In this document: piece by piece, positions 7,063 to 9,036 of the stretch
Position numbering within the stretch: the first letter of the stretch is position 1
How the letters are laid out: every line of letters begins with the position of its first letter
From: Gemmatimonas phototrophica
GTDB lineage: Bacteria > Gemmatimonadota > Gemmatimonadetes > Longimicrobiales > Gaopeijiaceae
Direction of reading: 5' to 3'
Length of the DNA stretch: 9,036 nt
NCBI GenBank assembly: GCA_945876015.1
Contig: CAMCNM010000064.1
Location: 1-9,036 of the forward strand
The notes under the pieces: generated by a model
Databases searched by the model: none
What the model saw: only the letters and a program-made list of their open reading frames with translations
What the model was told of the DNA's origin: nothing
Program-made: the position numbers and the translations under genes

Positions 7063-8734
7063 AGTGCCGAAACAGCCTCCGCCCGGTGAACACCATCGCG
7101 ATCTGGTGCTCGTTCGCCGCGCCGATCACTTCCTCGTCCCGAACGGACCCGCCGGGCTGGATGATCGCGGTCACCCCCGCCTCGGCCGCGGCGTCCACCC
7201 CGTCGCGGAACGGGAAGAAAGCGTCGGAGGCAAGCACAGCTCCCTCGATCGATAGCTTCGAGTCCGCCGCCTTCTGCACAGCGATGCGTGACGAGTCCAC
7301 CCGGCTCATCTGGCCCGCGCCGATCCCGAGCGTCGCTCCATCCTTGCACAGGACGATCGCATTCGACTTCACGCCGAAAGCCGCCGCCCAGGCGAAGCGG
7401 AGGTCGTCCGCTTCGGTCTCGTTAGGCGGGCGACGCGAGGCGACGGTCCATCCCGCGTCACCTTCCGCATAGAACGGTGGGGTCGGGGGGGACTGCACGA
7501 GCAGCCCGCCGTATACGCTGCGGTATGAGAACGCGAGCGGGCGTCTTCCCTGCTCCGCGAGGAACCGCCCGGACGCGCGGTCCGCCTCGGCCAGCCTGGA
7601 CCAGGCGCCGTCCTTGGGCTCGTTCTCGAGCGCACCAGGAATCCCGGGATACGTGAGCAGGCGGACGTTCTTCTTCTTCTGGAGCACCTCGAGCGCGTCC
7701 GCGTCGTAACGCGGCGCGACGATGCATTCGACGAACAGCTCCCCCATCACCTCGGCGGTGGCTCTGTCGATCGGGCGATTCGCCGCGATGATGCCGCCGA
7801 ACGCGCTCGTCGGATCGGTGCGGAGTGCCTTCTTGTACGCATCGAGCAGGGTGTCCGCGATCGCGAGACCGCACGGCGTCGTGTGCTTCACGATGCACAC
7901 GGCCGGGCGCGGCGAGAATGCGAAGGGCGAGAGACAGAGCAGCGCTCCGTCCAGGTCCAGGTAATTGTTGTACGAGAGCTCCTTCCCGTGCAGCTGCTCG
8001 ATCCCGGCCAGGCCGTCGGAGGAGCCGGGATACGTGTATAACGCGGCCTTCTGGTCGGGATTCTCGCCGTAGCGGAGCGACTGCTTCCGTGTGAGGGTGA
8101 CCGCGAACTGGTCGCCCGGCTCGGCCGTGGCGGCAGGCAGCGCGGCCTTGCTCTGGCTCTCCAGGTAGTCCGCGATCGCGCCGTCGTACTCGTTCGTGTG
8201 ACGGAACACCTTGGCGGCGAGCTCCTGTCGGAGCGCGGCGCCGTCTCCGCCCGCGTCGAGGGACTCGAGCACGCGGCCGTAGTCCGCGGGATCCACCACC
8301 ACGTAGACGCTCTTGTGGCTCTTTGCGGCGGCGCGGATCATGGTCGGCCCGCCGATGTCCACCTTGGTCATCGCGGTCGCGACCGGGACGTTCCCCTTCG
8401 CGACCGTCTCGCGGAAGGCGTACAGGTTCACCGCGACCAGGTCGATCTCGCCGTAGCCGTGCTTCTCGAGCGCGGCCATGTCGTCCGCGTTCTCACGGCG
8501 CGCGAGCAAGCCCGCGTGCACCGCCGGGTGGAGCGTCTTCACGCGCCCATCCAGCATCTCCGGGTGACCGGTGATCTCGGCCACGTCGGTGACGGCCAGG
8601 CCCGCCTCCCGCAGGGAGGACGCGGTGCCGCCGGTCGAAAGGATCTGCCATCCCCGCTCCACGAGAGCGCGCCCGAATTCCACGATGCCGGTCTTGTCGG
8701 TGACGCTGAACAGTGCCCTGCGCGCCTTGCTCAT
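7061..8734 (-). CDS. purH: Bifunctional AICAR transformylase / IMP cyclohydrolase
   Basis: A 557-residue cytoplasmic enzyme for the last two steps of de novo purine synthesis: formylation of AICAR with 10-formyl-THF, then ring closure to IMP. The N-terminal cyclohydrolase (MGS-like) domain, about 1-200, has ALFSVTDKTGIVEF, STGGT (33-37) and LDGRVKTLHP (61-70). The transformylase domain shows RYGENPDQKAALY (221-233), the catalytic KH in IVKHTTPCG (Lys283, His284), GIGAGQMSRVDSSRIA (470-485) and ASDAFFPFRDGVDAAAEAG (502-520). It ends GRRLFRH, like E. coli PurH. It is about 28 residues longer than the E. coli enzyme, with the extra length around 370-435. ATG at 8734 is chosen because homology starts there; the frame extends upstream to 8959 but that part is low-complexity and overlaps purN. 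The Shine-Dalgarno site is poor; the ATGA overlap with purN (8731-8734) suggests translational coupling. Confidence 0.97.
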   Translation of the reverse strand: MSKARRALFSVTDKTGIVEFGRALVERGWQILSTGGTASSLREAGLAVTDVAEITGHPEMLDGRVKTLHPAVHAGLLARRENADDMAALEKHGYGEIDLVAVNLYAFRETVAKGNVPVATAMTKVDIGGPTMIRAAAKSHKSVYVVVDPADYGRVLESLDAGGDGAALRQELAAKVFRHTNEYDGAIADYLESQSKAALPAATAEPGDQFAVTLTRKQSLRYGENPDQKAALYTYPGSSDGLAGIEQLHGKELSYNNYLDLDGALLCLSPFAFSPRPAVCIVKHTTPCGLAIADTLLDAYKKALRTDPTSAFGGIIAANRPIDRATAEVMGELFVECIVAPRYDADALEVLQKKKNVRLLTYPGIPGALENEPKDGAWSRLAEADRASGRFLAEQGRRPLAFSYRSVYGGLLVQSPPTPPFYAEGDAGWTVASRRPPNETEADDLRFAWAAAFGVKSNAIVLCKDGATLGIGAGQMSRVDSSRIAVQKAADSKLSIEGAVLASDAFFPFRDGVDAAAEAGVTAIIQPGGSVRDEEVIGAANEHQIAMVFTGRRLFRH

Positions 8735-9036
8735 GGAGAACGGAAAGCTCCCTGGGTCAGATGGGTGAGATGCGATTGGTCGATGCCCTCGGTTAGCGAG
8801 TACGCCCCGCCGGGCGGCGCAAGAGGCGCCGGCTCGACCCCCGCCGCAAGTGCTCGGCAGAGGTGTTGCGCCGCGAGCGGATAGAGCAGGTGCTCCACCG
8901 CGAGGACACGCGCCGCCAGCTCGGCGGCGTCGTCGCCCGGGCGGACCGGAACCGGCCACTGCGCGAGGATCGAGCCCTCGTCGTAGCGCTCGTCCACGAA
9001 ATGCACGGTGGCTCCGGTCACGCGCGCCCCGGACCT
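8731..9036 (-). CDS. purN: Phosphoribosylglycinamide formyltransferase, C-terminal part (5' end beyond window)
   Basis: The frame is open to the window edge and stops with TGA at 8731-8733, so only the last 101 residues are visible. PurN transfers formyl from 10-formyl-THF to GAR in purine synthesis. The segment VTGATVHFVDERYDEGSILA corresponds to the family's conserved VHFV-(T/V)-D-E-x-(L/Y)-D-x-G region with the active-site aspartate. QWPVPVRPGD and RVLAVEHLLYP (the helix with Glu-His) follow as in other PurN proteins. The last 30 or so residues are divergent and proline-rich, ending GAFRSP. The stop overlaps the purH start by 4 bp, so the two form an operon in pathway-related order. The N-terminal PRPP/GAR-binding half is not in the window. 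Confidence 0.9.
   Translation of the reverse strand, partial: RSGARVTGATVHFVDERYDEGSILAQWPVPVRPGDDAAELAARVLAVEHLLYPLAAQHLCRALAAGVEPAPLAPPGGAYSLTEGIDQSHLTHLTQGAFRSP

Noticed and set aside
8735..8959. N-terminal extension of purH by 75 residues
   Set aside because: The extension is low-complexity, overlaps the purN coding region in another frame, and PurH homology begins exactly at the ATG at 8734.

Overview
The window is a high-GC bacterial chromosome segment. Dense opposite-strand open frames and GTG/TTG starts are typical of such DNA. The mix of genes suggests a free-living, diderm, high-GC environmental lineage, possibly Gemmatimonadota or a relative: a DUF5916-type outer-membrane barrel C-terminus, several lipoproteins, the MEP isoprenoid pathway and de novo purine synthesis. 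The taxonomic guess is inference from gene content only; there is no rRNA or other marker here.

Layout. (1) 1-1411: the 3' end of a DUF5916-like gene (+) meets ispG (-) tail to tail, with the two stop codons interlocked in one CTAG. (2) 1412-2262: an intergenic gap, then a small lipoprotein gene (+) closed by an intrinsic terminator. (3) 2328-3816: a CDGSH iron-sulfur protein and an SQR-like FAD oxidoreductase (+), ending in a perfect 15-bp-stem terminator shared with the convergent gene. (4) 3837-6278 (-): a putative outer-membrane protein followed downstream by an NHL-propeller lipoprotein. Their 159-bp gap holds an inverted repeat and a pair of 15-bp direct repeats. (5) 6417-7034 (+): tRNA-Ser(UGA) followed 22 bp later by an HNH nuclease gene, which looks like a small selfish or transferred insertion. 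(6) 7061-9036 (-): purN (partial) and purH, overlapping by ATGA as a translationally coupled purine operon.

How the parts fit. ispG, purN/purH and the tRNA are housekeeping genes. The accessory content is an envelope and redox group: two lipoproteins, a putative barrel, a CDGSH protein and a sulfide/persulfide-type flavoprotein. The tRNA-linked HNH gene is the other accessory item. No CRISPR array, insertion sequence, phage module or recognisable defence system is present. The best leads are the tRNA-adjacent HNH gene, the repeat-rich promoter region of the NHL lipoprotein, the possible degenerate SOD-like lipoprotein and the CDGSH/SQR-like pair.
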